Positions 23,348-37,742 of a stretch of DNA of 64,000 bases are shown here, piece after piece. Position 1 is the first letter of the stretch. Each line of letters starts with the position of its first letter. Location: positions 41,025 through 105,024 of the forward strand of contig CAJHNH020002515.1 of NCBI GenBank assembly GCA_905116865.2, given 5' to 3'. The notes under the pieces are model-generated. The model saw nothing but the letters and a program-made list of their open reading frames with translations. It was not told the DNA's origin and ran no database searches. The DNA is from Candidula unifasciata (Eukaryota; Mollusca; Gastropoda; Stylommatophora; Geomitridae). Both the position numbers and the translations under genes were made by a program.

Positions 23348-26300
23348 CTGTGGGGGAAAAAAGAAACAACCATAGCAAGACATCAGTAAATTAGATACAG
23401 TAGTGATCAAAAATATACATCAGTAAAATTAGATATAGCAGTGATTACACATCATTAACCTTTTTAGCACGGGAAGTTTTTCAGAGGTCTAGCCAAAAAC
23501 ATGGAGCATTTTTTCAGTGAATTTGGTTATTACTTTATTTAATTTTTTTGACAGATTTCTGTTATTCTGACCCCCATGAAATAATATTTCTATTTGAAGG
23601 ATATAGATTGAAGTTCATGATTTTCACAATATCGTTAAAATTATCTCATTTGCATATCTAAAAATAGAAAATTTGAATTTGAATTTTCAACTTCAATGCT
23701 TGAAACATAAAACTAAAAACAAAAATTTTATTATTTGAAATCTTTTTATTGATCTTTGGCTTTTCGCAAATGTTGTAAGCAATTCAATAGTCAAAAACAG
23801 GTATATATATATATGAAAAAGCAATAATATCTTTAGGTGACATGTGTTTTTCACCATCAGTCAGCACAAAAAATTGATGTGCCGGAGTGTCAACACCTTT
23901 GGGTGCAAATACCCTGAGTGATCAAAAATATACATCAGTAAAATTAGATATAGCAGTGATTACACATCATTAACCTTTTTAGCACGGGAAGTTTTTCAGA
24001 GGTCTAGCCAAAAACATGGAGCATTTTTTCAGTGAATTTGGTTATTACTTTATTTAATTTTTTTGACAGATTTCTGTTATTCTGACCCCCATGAAATAAT
24101 ATTTCTATTTGAAGGATATAGATTGAAGTTCATGATTTTCACAATATCGTTAAAATTATCTCATTTGCATATCTAAAAATAGAAAATTTGAATTTGAATT
24201 TTCAACTTCAATGCTTGAAACATAAAACTAAAAACAAAAATTTTATTATTTGAAATCTTTTTATTGATCTTTGGCTTTTCGCAAATGTTGTAAGCAATTC
24301 AATAGTCAAAAACAGGTATATATATATATGAAAAAGCAATAATATCTTTAGGTGACATGTGTTTTTCACCATCAGTCAGCACAAAAAATTGATGTGCCGG
24401 AGTGTCAACACCTTTGGGTGCAAATACCCTGAGCCATGGTTGGGCTGTGGTCTAAACACAACAGCGTCCCCATCTGATTCCCACTATCACTACTAACACT
24501 AAATCCTGCATCAGTATCAACAGAATTAGTGTCATCACTTGATTCAAATGTTTTATCAACATCAAGTTTAGGGGCAGAAACATACGAGTCAGATACACTT
24601 TTAGCGGTTCAGGTCACTATCTAAAAAATTCAACACCAATTTTCACTTCGATACCAAACACTCGAAAGTCGCCATGTGTAAAGCTTATACAGCAGTGAAT
24701 ATGAATAAATCACTTTCAATGTTTCAAAATAGGAGATTTCTTAGCGGTTCGAGGCGAAAAACGATTGGGCTGATGATCGGCCGTTCCGTGTTTTTGGCCA
24801 GACACCCGCCGGCCGATAATCGGCCAATCCATGCTAAAAGGGTTAAATTAGATATAGCAGTGATTAGAAATACATAAACAATATATTTTATTTATATGTC
24901 CTCTTCAGAAAGTGAAAAGAAAATGGGGAAGACTAAGAGAGACACTATGCAGAACCATCATCAGGAAAGGCTAAACCATGGGCCAAACAAACATCCAAGA
25001 CCTAAAGCAGGTGGCAATAAACAGCCAGTCATGGAGAGTTACAACCTCTACCCTATGTGCCGCCCTAGATCAATGGGAAAAGACTAACTAACTTCAGGAC
25101 TTCACCCCAGGGTTCTTTGGAAAAGATGAGACTAATTAACAACCAGACTGTTAGTGGTACCATCAGAACTGGAACTATGCGCCCCTGCTGCTGAAGATGT
25201 GGATAGATCGCTTATAGGAATGTTCCATATGCTGTGATATTTATTCCTAATTAAAGATTAAACCCTAGGATTTATTATTTGCTGTGTGGTTTTACAAGAC
25301 AATAAACCCTGTCACCCCAAGAGTCCTGTTCTTGCTGCCTTTTGGGTTTTCTAGTCACTACAGACTTGGGCAGTAGCCGCTTCACTTATTCAACAGTTTT
25401 GGTACCATTTGTGATTGCACAGGGTGTAGATGGGTCAGGTATGATTATATTTTCTAAAATAGCATTTGAAAATTTTATTGGGTTGTAAAAATATGCCTTT
25501 TTAATTATTGTGAGGTCACTGTGTCACAACTGTGACATCATTTTATACAACATGCTAATGTCAATGAAAATATTTTTGTTGACCATAGGGGATGAATGCA
25601 CTTAATTCTCCATATTTATGTTTATTGACTACTTCCCTTTATTTGTTGCCTACCACTTTGACTGACTGTCTACCCAACTAGGACATCACACAAGCGATAA
25701 ACACCCGATGACACAAAGGGCCACCATGCGGATGAGTATCGTCGTGGAGAGGTCCCAGAAACTGCGTTCAGACAATTGGCCATATTTATGGCCTGCCTAT
25801 ATTGCGGCCCCTGGCAAAAATCAGGGTGGGGCTTCAAATGACAAAAAATTTCGTCCTGAAAAAGACAAAACTGGGTAATGCTAGTGGTAGTTTCCTACCA
25901 TTTTTCTTCTGTGGTGGCTAAAAGGTTTGCCTGACTGTCCAGTGGTCACACATTGGAACCTCCTGTTTCTTTTTGTTTTTTATTTTTGTGTATTTATTTA
26001 AAATAAAAACTGATCCAAGATTCTAAAATTCTTCTACTTCTTCTTCTCTTCCTCTAGTTTCTCAAGGTAAATTTATGTTCAATCAGTCTACTGTAACTCT
26101 TGATAAAAATTAGACAATTTTTAGAACAGATGTCTTAGAAGAGTACTGAATCTCTACTGGACAGATTTCAGATCCAATATGCAAATAAAACAAGAGACCA
26201 AGCTATAAAGTGTTATCAAATTTTATAAGAAAGTGCCGCTGGTATTACATCGGCCATGCACTCAGAATGGATAAGACAAGACTCTCCCATCAAACCCTCA

Positions 26301-29300
26301 TACTGACACCAAAAAAAGAAAACGGGGAAGACCAAGAGAGACTCTGCGTAGAACCATCATCAGGGAAGGCTTAACTATGGGCCTAATAAACATCCAAGAC
26401 CTAAATCAGGTGGCAACGAAACGCCAGGCATGGAGAGCTATGACGTCTGCCCTATGTGACTCTCTAGGCTCAAGAGGAAAGACTTCTGTTGTAGGCCCTA
26501 ATAAAAACCCAACCTATGGGTTCAACAGGGTCCTGGGACCTGTCCCCAGGTGATCCTCATTCAAATGGTGGCACTTTGTGTCACCGGGTGTTTACCACTC
26601 AGTGTGATGTCCTGGTGGGGTAAAACGTCAGTCAGTCAATTTATGTTCCCTTCCAATGTACTTGGAAGAGCTCATATAAATAAAATATTATGGGGTCAAA
26701 GGGTTAAACGTTCAGTGGTTTGCCAAAGCTTCCCAATCTGTATAAAGATACTCATGCCATTGTCAACATTAACACATAGTTGTCTGCTACTAAATTATCT
26801 GTTGTCACCCTAGGCAGAACCTGTACAACTAAACTAACACATTTTAAGTCACAGTCGCTGATGATTATAAACAAATGTATCCAATAATTTGAAGACTCAC
26901 CATAAAGGTTAAAGTCGGGAGGATGGACAACATAATTATTTATAAACTAATAACTTACTACATATAAAGATATTTCATTTATAGACAAATCCTTCATTTA
27001 ATGTCACCACTATTCACAGTGATTGCAGAAATGTCCTGGGAAGCAAAGGCAGGCAGGTCAACAGGAATTTAACCACATAATCCACTGAGTGCTGACTGCA
27101 CTTTGAAAAGTCTACAAGAAGGCATCTCCACTTTACGTATAATGTGCCTCTCAAGCTTGAGTGGAATGACTTAATGATGCTCAGTAGGGCAGAAGGATGA
27201 GTGTCCTAACTGCTCTCTCCAGACCATTATAGAATTTAATATGAACAAAACAGTTTAGATCACAATGTCCATTACTGTGTTCACCTCTATGTTCAGAAAA
27301 ATGACGTATTTTGCCTCTTCCTTGATACTCTTAAGAATCTTTTTGTCACATTTAAGTCCTATATGGTTGGCACCTTTCTGTCTTTCCAGATGACAGTGTT
27401 GAAGAGTGGCATAGGTGACACAGCACATGGTGATGGGGAGTGTGACCAACATGACCCACTACATTAAGAAATGTTCCACAACGACAGCTGATTGACACAA
27501 GCAAGTTTGGCTACAGTGAACCACTACTGTCTTTGCGAATATTATGTGGTGAAGTCCCAATCTCTTCAATGGTGTGACTCTCACACCAGTGTCCGAAAAC
27601 CATGAGAACAGTTACTTTCTTAACCCCCTGCTATGTTTGACAAACCCTACCACTCGAGGTTCATGAAATTGTCAAGCACATTCACTAACCTCTACCCTCA
27701 GAGGCTGTTCTAAGAAGAGAGCATGGGATTTCAAAACCATTGTTGATATATATATATGCTACTCAGACACTCAGCTCATAACCAAAGGCAATAAGTGTAT
27801 CCTCTATCCCTACTCCCATTCTAATATCCCCCTCCATGCAACACCTCCCCTTGTATCTTGTTCACAGGAACCCACTTCTCTACCTGTGAATTTTATGTGT
27901 GCAATTTCAAAAAGTGTGATGTACAACAACAGTTACTAACCATGGGTGTCAGTGGATTATTTGGTGAAGCAAAGCACAGCAAGAAGGACACCAGAACCAC
28001 AATGGCAGAACCAGCAATGTAGATAAAGAATGCCCAGCCATACTGCACCAAATTCAGTTTCATAGCAAAGCCATCTTCGACTGTAGATGCAAATACTCCA
28101 ACAACGGTGAGGCCAGCAGCTCCTTTAGACATAAAAAGAGGCAGGGAAACAGGTTTAAACATTAATTACACCTCATTATACACACATCATGCCTGACAGA
28201 TAGTAGGTATACAGTTACTTTTCAAGTAACCTATATACCGATAATAACTCAGGGGCTGCGTGGTCTTGAGGCATGATGTCCGCCTCGAGTGCTAGAGGTT
28301 CAGGGTTCAATCCTTGTTAAGAGCTGGGATTTGTTCACGTGGACTTGGACTTCTAATTCCCCCAATCTCTGGGTAGTGAGATCGGACGCCAAAATTTTGG
28401 CAGTTGGAAAAGAGTAGACTAACAGCACTGCCCGGGAAAAATTTGGAGCTTAAAATCTATTCAAAGTATTTCAGGATCCTCGCCGGTGCTACAGAGCCTG
28501 TGCACTGTGCTGAGCTTCTTCAGACTCAGACTTGAGTTAGAAGAACAGAGCACTTATGGGTTACTACCTGTGTGCCATGATGTTGTTCTGTTGTTCAAAC
28601 CGCAAAGCTCAAACCTCAATAATAACTCATTATTAACTGCCTATAGATAGACAACATGTAAAATGCAGACATTCTGCTCATAAAAGGGAAGATGCAGCCA
28701 TTTATGTTACAATTTTTAAATTCTAAAATCTCTGCAACTCTCTGATTAAGCTAAACAGAGCATCTATGCTAGTCAGAACATAAAGCAAAGATGTCTCTAC
28801 TGATGATCAGGCTCTTGATAACTGTGTGGGTAGATGCAGATAATGATCGGACTCTGATCACTGTGTGGGTAGATGCAGATAATGATCGGACTCTGATCAC
28901 TGTGTGGGTAGGTGCAGATAATGATCAAACTCTTGATCACTGTGTGGGTAGGGACAGATAATGATCAGACTCTTGATCACTGTGTGGGTAGGGACAGATA
29001 ATGATCGGACTCTGATCACTGTGTGGGTAGGGACAGATAATGATCGGACTCTGATCACTGTGTGGGTAGGGACAGACAATGATCAGACTCTTGATCACTG
29101 TGTGGGTAGGGACAGATAATGATCAGACTCTTGATAACTGTGTGGGTAGGGACAGATAATGATCGGACTGATGTGAACTGATGTATGACAAGTTAGATGT
29201 TGTGAGGGCCTTTTGGGAGCGACTAAACAGTGCAGAGGTGCAGATAGATCATTACGGTTTGAGGAGAATGGTGCTGCGAGTAGCTACCAGTTGATCTGGC

Positions 29301-32195
29301 CGACGCTCGCTAAACTCAGGGGAAGGATGAGACGGATTTACACACAAATGGTTACTGGTACTATCGGAATTGGAACTCTTCACTTGCTGCTGAAGATGGG
29401 CATTGAGCACTTATGGGAGTGTCCCCGAGTGCTGTAGTGTTGATTCTTAACTCAACATTCCTTAAACTGTGAAAAGTAATGTTCTTTTTCAGGTTCTTCC
29501 ATTCTCTGCATTAATATATAGAAAAGGGTGTTATAAGGCAAGGGAAAGGAATTCATTGCCAGTATATCTCTTTACCTTTTCATTGATCTCTTCTCATCAC
29601 ATCTGCCAGTTGTCAGTGTTTTTGAGTTTAATTCTTCTCACAACATGTCTCTTCTGCCTTTCTAGCCCCCCAATGGAGCATAGGCCCTCAACCAACTCAC
29701 ACCAAGTAGTTCTATCCTTTGCTATCGCAAGCAGCTCTACCCATGTCCTATCCATCTTTTTAACTTTATTCTCCAGCTCCCTTCTCTATGTGTATTTTGG
29801 CCTTCCTTTATTCTTATGCCCCTGTGGGTTCCAATTCAAAGACATTCTAGTTATATTGTTCTCTGGTTTTCTCCATGTGTGTCCGATCCAATACCAGCAT
29901 CTTTTTTTCACCTCTTGGTCCACTACGACTAACTATATTAAAAAAACTTCTGTCCGCATCTAATTTGTCCAATATGTCTGTGGTTTGCATCACCCTGAGG
30001 AGAACTGTCTTTTTTTTCTGTTTTTCTGTCAGACAAGATACTCTTTGCATTTTCTCAGAAACCACTGTCATTAGATATTTTTGTTTCACCCTACCTGCTC
30101 ATTCTTGTTTCTCATGCATAAATCAGCGTAGGTTCTATACGGCACTTTAACGCACATTTTTTTTTTAGCATACTTGACATCTTTAACATACAAATAAAAA
30201 CTGCAGGGAAAAAGGAGAGGAAAAGAGTAGCACAAAAAAAAATCTTACCTGCCAGAAAAGCAATAATTCCATGGAAGACGGTTTTGCCACCACCGCAGCA
30301 GCATGTGCGACACAGGGCAGTCAGCGCACAAGCCAGTGTCAGAAAGACATTCACCACACATGCAATGCGGATAACCCAAGTTTGTGCTTCAAGATAAAAA
30401 TACACTACATTTAGATGTCAACAGGAATTGATACTGTAAAATCTATGTCTGTGCTGTTTATATGTTTGACAGAGAGAGAGTGAGAGAGAGTGAGAGAGAG
30501 AGAAAGAGAGTGAGAGGGAGAGAGAGAAGAGAGAGAGAGAGAGAGGACCCTTTCTGCATCATTTGGCATATCAGTTATATGGTGCCAGAGCTAAATATCA
30601 TAGACCAGCTGGCATTCGAAGGATGATGGATGGGATGAACATCCCGTTGACATTTAACTGGTGCCCACTGTAGGTTGGGTCCGCCTGGAGAAATATCAAT
30701 TTTGAAAAAATCCACCGTGAACCCTTGACCTTCAGGCTAGCAAGTGAGTGTCTAGTCACTACTGATGTTCCTATGTCATATGAGCGTCTGCGACTTCACA
30801 TTCCCCTTAAATATGACATGACACAATTTAACATCATTGCTATAACCATAGACTTTTGTATTAGCTGAAACCTCTGTATATGTATATATAAAAACAAATA
30901 TGTATATATACTAGGGCTGTACCCAATAGTGATTTTCACTATTCGGTCTAATACGAATAGCGGGACCAACTAATCGGCCGAATATGAATACAAATAGTGT
31001 ATAGTGTATAAAATATATCTTTTTTTTTAAAAAACACACACATTCATAATGTCTATTGTACGCTGAACTTTTACTTAACATAAAGTAGCACAGAATAGTC
31101 ATCTTCTTCCTAGGCATTCTGAGCCCTTGAGGTTTACTGCTGCTGATATCACTGGTCTCCATTCATCTCTCTGGCTGGCCTTCTCTACACAATTTGTGAC
31201 ACCAGTTGTTTGCAGGTCTGGCTGGACTTATTTTTTGTCTGCCTCGTTGTCTACGCCTATTCTTCTCTCAGGTGTATACAGTTTTTACTTCTTTGTCATC
31301 TGACATTCTTTCAATATGCCCAAACCATTTTAGTCTGTTAGCTCTCATGATGCCAGTGATCAATGGTGATTTAAACAGATTAGGTGTACGCTGTTGCTTC
31401 TCACTCTCCATTCCCTGCTGTTAGCATCTTTGATGGGTCCAAAGATTTGTCGTAAGACTGTTTTCGAAAACCGGTAATAAGGCCTCATCTATTTTATTTC
31501 TGCTTCAAGTTTCAGAGCCATATAAAATGACTGGTCTTATCGTTTTATATATTTTGATCTTGGTGTTGCGAGACAGACACTTTGACTTTAGCAGATGTTG
31601 AAGGACATAGAATACTTTATTTCTAGATTGTTTTCTAGATTGTATTTCTTCTCTCAGCATGTTGGAGCAGTTGAAGATGCACCCAAGTACTCATATGTTT
31701 CCGTTCGTTTAATTTTCATATTATCGACTTGGATGTGGCCGGAGTTTATATTCTTTTCATGTCTAGTTAGTATTCGTACATAATAGTAAACATTTAAAAA
31801 CATTTTATGTTTTGCATCCTTCAGTTAGTCTGTGGTAACTAATAACTAAGAGTGAAAGAATCCTAAGTATTATAACAAGAAACTAAACTTAAAAATTGTC
31901 ACTGACAGCTTAGTTAATGCAGGAAAGCTGCATTAGCTTTCAACAAAACCAATTGTTCCATGTTGTCAGCATTAAGGCCATGTATGCAGAAGCGGGTGGA
32001 ATGTAACTGCTATTCGTATTCGGCCCGACCGCAACTATTTGGCCGATTACGAAATAGTCAATAGGTCCACTATTCGGCCCCGAAGCAAATATTCGGTACA
32101 GCCCTAATATATACACTCACACACATACACACACAATAATATATATATATATATGTTATTCACATACACACATACAGTACAGAGAGAGACTGTAA

Positions 32196-32226
<31 letters not shown>

Positions 32227-35200
32227 TGTGTGCATGTGTGTGTGTGATATTTGTGCAGCGAAAATTTCTTACTGCGTATGTTCATGGAGTCATTATGTAT
32301 GTTTGCCTATAGTCAGATACAACTATAATATGTATGTAAAAATTACAAAAAAACTTATTTACTCAAAACACAAGTAAAGAATCTTCTTCGTGACACTGGT
32401 ACATCAGGCACAGGATATTAGACTCATAAATGTACGGAAAAATGAGCATTCCATGAGTTATTACTTGTTGTTCCTAAACATCCTGGCAGCCTGGTCCAAC
32501 CCATTTGAGCTCCGTCCTCTCAAGAAGCAGCCATCTTAGTGTTTCCATGCTCAACGTACCCAATAGGAGTTGACCGGCGTATCTTCTTTTCGGTGCCCCA
32601 CAATTAGTTTCTGCAGGCTTGTCCTTGCCTAATACCACTTCCAACTGACTGTTCAATGTCCCTGACTCCTTTATCTCAAAGTCTCTAGAATGCAGTTCAT
32701 TCAGTAAGACTGCAATGTCCAACTTCTTCCTTCACCAATCACTGCAGGCAGAGCCAGTTTCTCAGCTCTTTCATTTCCGTTCACCCCGGCATCTCCCTGT
32801 TAGTACAGCCAAGATAGTTTCACAGGTAATATGGTCAACATTCTGCCCAATGTCCTTACTTCCCAGAAAATGTCCAGGTTTAGCTTGAGTCAACCTGACA
32901 GTGCTGGATTGACTTAAAATTCTGTCTTGGCGCAGATCTGAACCCACGGCTTTCAGTTTGGCAGACAAAATCTAGCCAAGACATAAATGCAGCTCGTGCT
33001 TTAGTATATGTTTATTACATGATGTAGTCTTCACGAATGATATACAATAAAATATGCCAGGCAATTTATTGTCTGTGTAAACTTAACATAAATATACATG
33101 GCTTGTTTTGTGTTGCATTGTTCAATTTCGCTCTGCAGTTCTCAAGTAAATCTTTAAGTGTGTATATATTCTACTCAGGTTCTCTTCAGATGATTATATG
33201 AAGAATAAGCATCATGGATATGCCCAATGTGCAGTGTCATTAATTATTTTTAAAAACATAACATATATTAATAATTTTGTATAAATGAATCTCTCTCTCT
33301 CACTCTCTCTCTCTCTCTCTCTCATGCACACAGTACCCCTTCAATTCATGCATGTTTTAGAGGATTATTTTGTATTTGAAACATGCGCTGAGTACAAACA
33401 CTTGAGGGACATGGTATTATTCATGAGGTGACTTCAAGAAAGGAGAAGTCATCAGAGACAAGTCTATACAACTTCTGATATCAATAGCTTTAAGTCAAGA
33501 TGACTATATACTGGACACAGTCTGAGCTTAAGCTGGGTAGAATAAAAACATCAAAGCCAGCAGTGAAATGGTATGCAAATGAACTGAACTGAGTAAGTGA
33601 AAATGTTTAAGAGAAATCATATTTTTTTTTTTTTAAACCAACAACAACAAAACCATTCGCATTTCAGTTGAATTTATTCAATTGTGTGCTTTATTTTATG
33701 TTGATGTAACTCTGTAGTAATGCACCTGATGAGATACAGCAAAATATGCCTGGCAATAACTTGTGCAGTCTATTGTTTGTATCCGCATTATTTAAAAAAC
33801 AAAAACTAGAGGACCCGGACTAGATTACATACTGATGAAGAAGTACTGATGAAGAAGTACTGATGAAGAAGTACTGATGAAGAAGTACTGATGAAGAAGT
33901 ACTGATGAAAAAGTACTGATGAAGAAGTACTGATGAAGAAGTACTGATGAAGAAGTACTGATGAAGAAGTACTGATGAAGAAGTACTGATGAAGAAGTAC
34001 TGATGAAGAAGTACTGATGAAGAAGTACTGATGAAGAAGTACTGATGAAGAAGTACTGATGAAGAAGTACTGATGAAGAAGTACTGATGAAGAAGGGGGA
34101 AGAAAAAAGAATATCAAAGCAGGCAGTGAAATGACAAACAAATGGATTATAAATGAGAATATATGTCCACGAGAAACCCTATAAAAACATTATTTAGAGA
34201 AGACGGACTGGATTCCATACACAATATAGAAAGGACTTTTAATGATTGAACAGATTGAAGAATTGACCGTGAGCTCTCTGTGTCAAATAAATGGCACATC
34301 AAGATGATGATGAGTTTAGCAGATTTCAGTAAGACTCACCAGGATCATCACTGTCTAAGTTATACGGTCTGCACTGCTTTTCGCCCAGAAAAGTGCTGAA
34401 ACAGTACCACCACAGTCCACCATAGACAGTGGCAAGTTTTGTGTCACCAATGAATGGAATGGATTCTCCAGTGATTTTGATAATCTCATTGATGCTGATC
34501 TGCAGAAGCAAATACACAAGAAGATAACTATGGTTATAGTGTGTCTCACCAGACCGTACAGATTCAGTAAATGGATTTGTTTCTCAGATAAATCTGGCAA
34601 ACTCATTAAGGTGCTTTCTTAATATCCTACCCCAAATAGGGAAAATCCACAGGTCACGGGAAAGTCTAATATTTCAGGGCGTGGTAGATGGGCTGCATGC
34701 AGTCGTGTGACCTAGGCTGCACTCTCTCGCGAGATGTAGGTGGGTTGGGGTTAGGGCCAGTTCTAGATGTTTTGGGGGTCGTTAAAAGTATCAGGAAGCT
34801 GGGAAACCTAGTCTTACCATCCTCCAAAATACTGGACTGTCCTGTGACATCATCTGGGGTAGGATATTACAAAAGAACCCTCATTAATGCTGAAGCAAAG
34901 CTACTAAAAGAAGACAATAATTAACTTCATTATAATGTGCCTTACCATAGAGTATAGTTCAAAGTTAGTTGCAAATCCTCTTGCAGAACCACACCGAGCA
35001 TTTTCATTTTTTTTTTGGGGGGGGGGGGGGGAGCTATTGTCTTTTCTAGGCAAATTTTAACATTCAGTAGTTCGCCACTGCTTCCTGAATGTTTAGCTTC
35101 TGGTAACACTGTCAAAACATATGCTAGATGGTCTGCTGCAAATCGCCCGCACCTGGGACCCCAGCATTACAAAGCGTGTCTGCAACCCTTAAACCACAGA

Positions 35201-35861
35201 CGGTGACAAAGTATAGTACCTATGGGTATAACGGCTTCTCTGATAAATTTGACAAACTCAGTGCTCATCTGCAGAAACCAATATACAAGAAGATACTAAT
35301 TAAGATCATTATAATGCTCCTCGTATAATGGCAAAACACCAGTGAATGAAACTGTTTCTCTGATAAATATAGTAAACTCATTGTTGCCGATCTGCAAAGA
35401 AGGAGTGGCACGAGAAGATATTTTAACATTATGATCAGCATGTGCTTTGCTAAATGGCAAATGCATACATATTTCCTCACCTCTTCTTATTCTTCTTAGC
35501 ATTCACCATGGGTAAACTGTGGTGGAAAGTTTTCATTGGTGATCTATTTCTGGACTTTGGTCTTTCATAACTTGAATGTTGTGTGCACATCTGTTTTACA
35601 GATTCGGCTTATTTGTATGCATACTGTTAGTTACCTCTCAGGCAGTTGCAGTATGGCTTTAAAGGAAACACCTCTAATTAGTCACTGTGCACGACATGCT
35701 TCTTAGAGAGGCAGTGGGTCTGTTCACACCCGACCCCCACAAATTGGATCCCGGAACCCATATGGGAAATGTCCCCCTCCCCCCCCCCCCCCCCACTCCC
35801 GGTCCCTCCCCCCCCCCCCCCCCCGCCCCCCCCGCCCCCTCCCGTCCCCCCCTCGCCCCCC

Positions 35862-35925
<64 letters not shown>

Positions 35926-37685
35926 CACGAATCACCATCATTTGCGTTCTAGGTAATGTGTCTGAATACATGCCACCATGCTATCTTCTTAGATGATCCA
36001 TTTCTCAGGACAGGAAGTTACTGAGTTAACAAGAGTTAACAAAGGTTTCAAGCGTTTAGTTCATGACTGTGCTCATGTTTCAAGTTTGAAGTCTGAACAA
36101 TGGATCAACATCATGGCACACGGTTAGTAACCCATCAGTGCTCCGTTCTTCTTCTAACTAAAGTCTGACTCAGAAGAAGCTCAGCACAGTGCACAGTCAC
36201 TTTAGACAAGGTTTTTAACTCTTAATTTTGCATGGGCAACACCAATAGGCTACTCATTTTAATTTCCAACTGCCAAGGGATTTTTTAAAGTGCGCAACAA
36301 TGCACACGGGTGTCCGATCTCACTATCAGGGGAAATTACTAGAAGTCAAAGTCCACTTGAAAAATCCCAGCCCTTACCGGGGATTGAACCCGGAACCTCT
36401 AGCACTCAAGGTGGACACCATTTTGCAGAACTGTTCCTGGCACGACCAGCTGATAAGGGAATAATAGGCTAAGTCAACAGCATAGTGAAATTACTGAATG
36501 ATAATGAAACAGCTGACCAGTTTGCAAGTAACGTACCAATGCAAAAGGAAAGAAGCATGGACAGAGCTGATATCATCAAGGCTATATGGACTGGGAAGTG
36601 GGGGGGGGGGGGGGGGGGGGGGGTAGTAGTACTGAATCTCTTATGCTAACATGATTGTGTGGCTGAGGAATTAAGCCTGGTGAAGAATGTCTATGCCATC
36701 TTTGAGGTACAGACAGGAGATACTATAACCAGCTCATCATGGGAATAATCAGCAGAGATAACTTGGAATGGCTGCTGCATCTGAGAACTGAGCGTGCATG
36801 GGAATGCCTAATGTGCAGACATGGATTGTGATAATTTAACACTAGTCAAAACAGTTTAAAAATTGTAGTTAAAACGATAAGTCGCACATCTTTACTACAG
36901 GTCACCACAAACCAAACCTCAGCATCTGTTTGCTGTTTAATTTTGCTAGGCAATTTACGTTCAAAAGTTGGCCATTACTTGTGAACAGTCGGCCCTCCAT
37001 AACATTGACAAAAATCATTGTAATGTCAACTGCTGCCATATTATCTGCAGCTGAATCAAACCAGATATTTTGGAATTACAAACTGTCCTCGTTACCCCTA
37101 AACCATCTTATACTAGAACGCACACAAATCTTCTTCTTCTTCTTCTTCTCTTCCACCTTGCACCTCATCGAAGTGTTGGGGGGAACACACACACATATCT
37201 TCTTCTTCTCTTTCACCTTGCACCCCATGCAAGTGTTGGGGGGAACACACACACATATCTTCTTCTTCTCTTCCACCTTGCACCTCATCGATGTGTTGGG
37301 GGGAACACACACACATTTCTTCTTCTTCTTCTTCTCTTCCACCTTGCACCTCATCGAAGTGTTGGGGGGAACACACACACATATCTTCTTCTTCTTCTCT
37401 TCCACCTTGCACCTCATCGAAGTGTTGGGGGGAACACACACACATATCTTCTTCTTCTTCTTCTTCTCTTCCACTTTGCACCCCATGGACGTGTTGGGGG
37501 GAACACACACACATATCTTCTTCTTCTTCTTCTTCTCTTCCACCTCATGGAAGTGTTGGGGGGAACACACACACATATCTTCTTCTTCTCTTCCACCTTG
37601 CACCTCATCGAAGTGTTGGGGGGAACACACACACATATCTTCTTCTTCTTCTCTTCCACCTTGCACCCCATGGAAGTGCTGGGAG

Positions 37686-37742
<57 letters not shown>

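Noticed and set aside
28252..28330. tRNA gene at the A-box/B-box motif
   Set aside because: Stems do not pair, and target duplications plus other copies show a SINE. The same reasoning applies at 16260-16320, 44635-44700 and 59285-59350.
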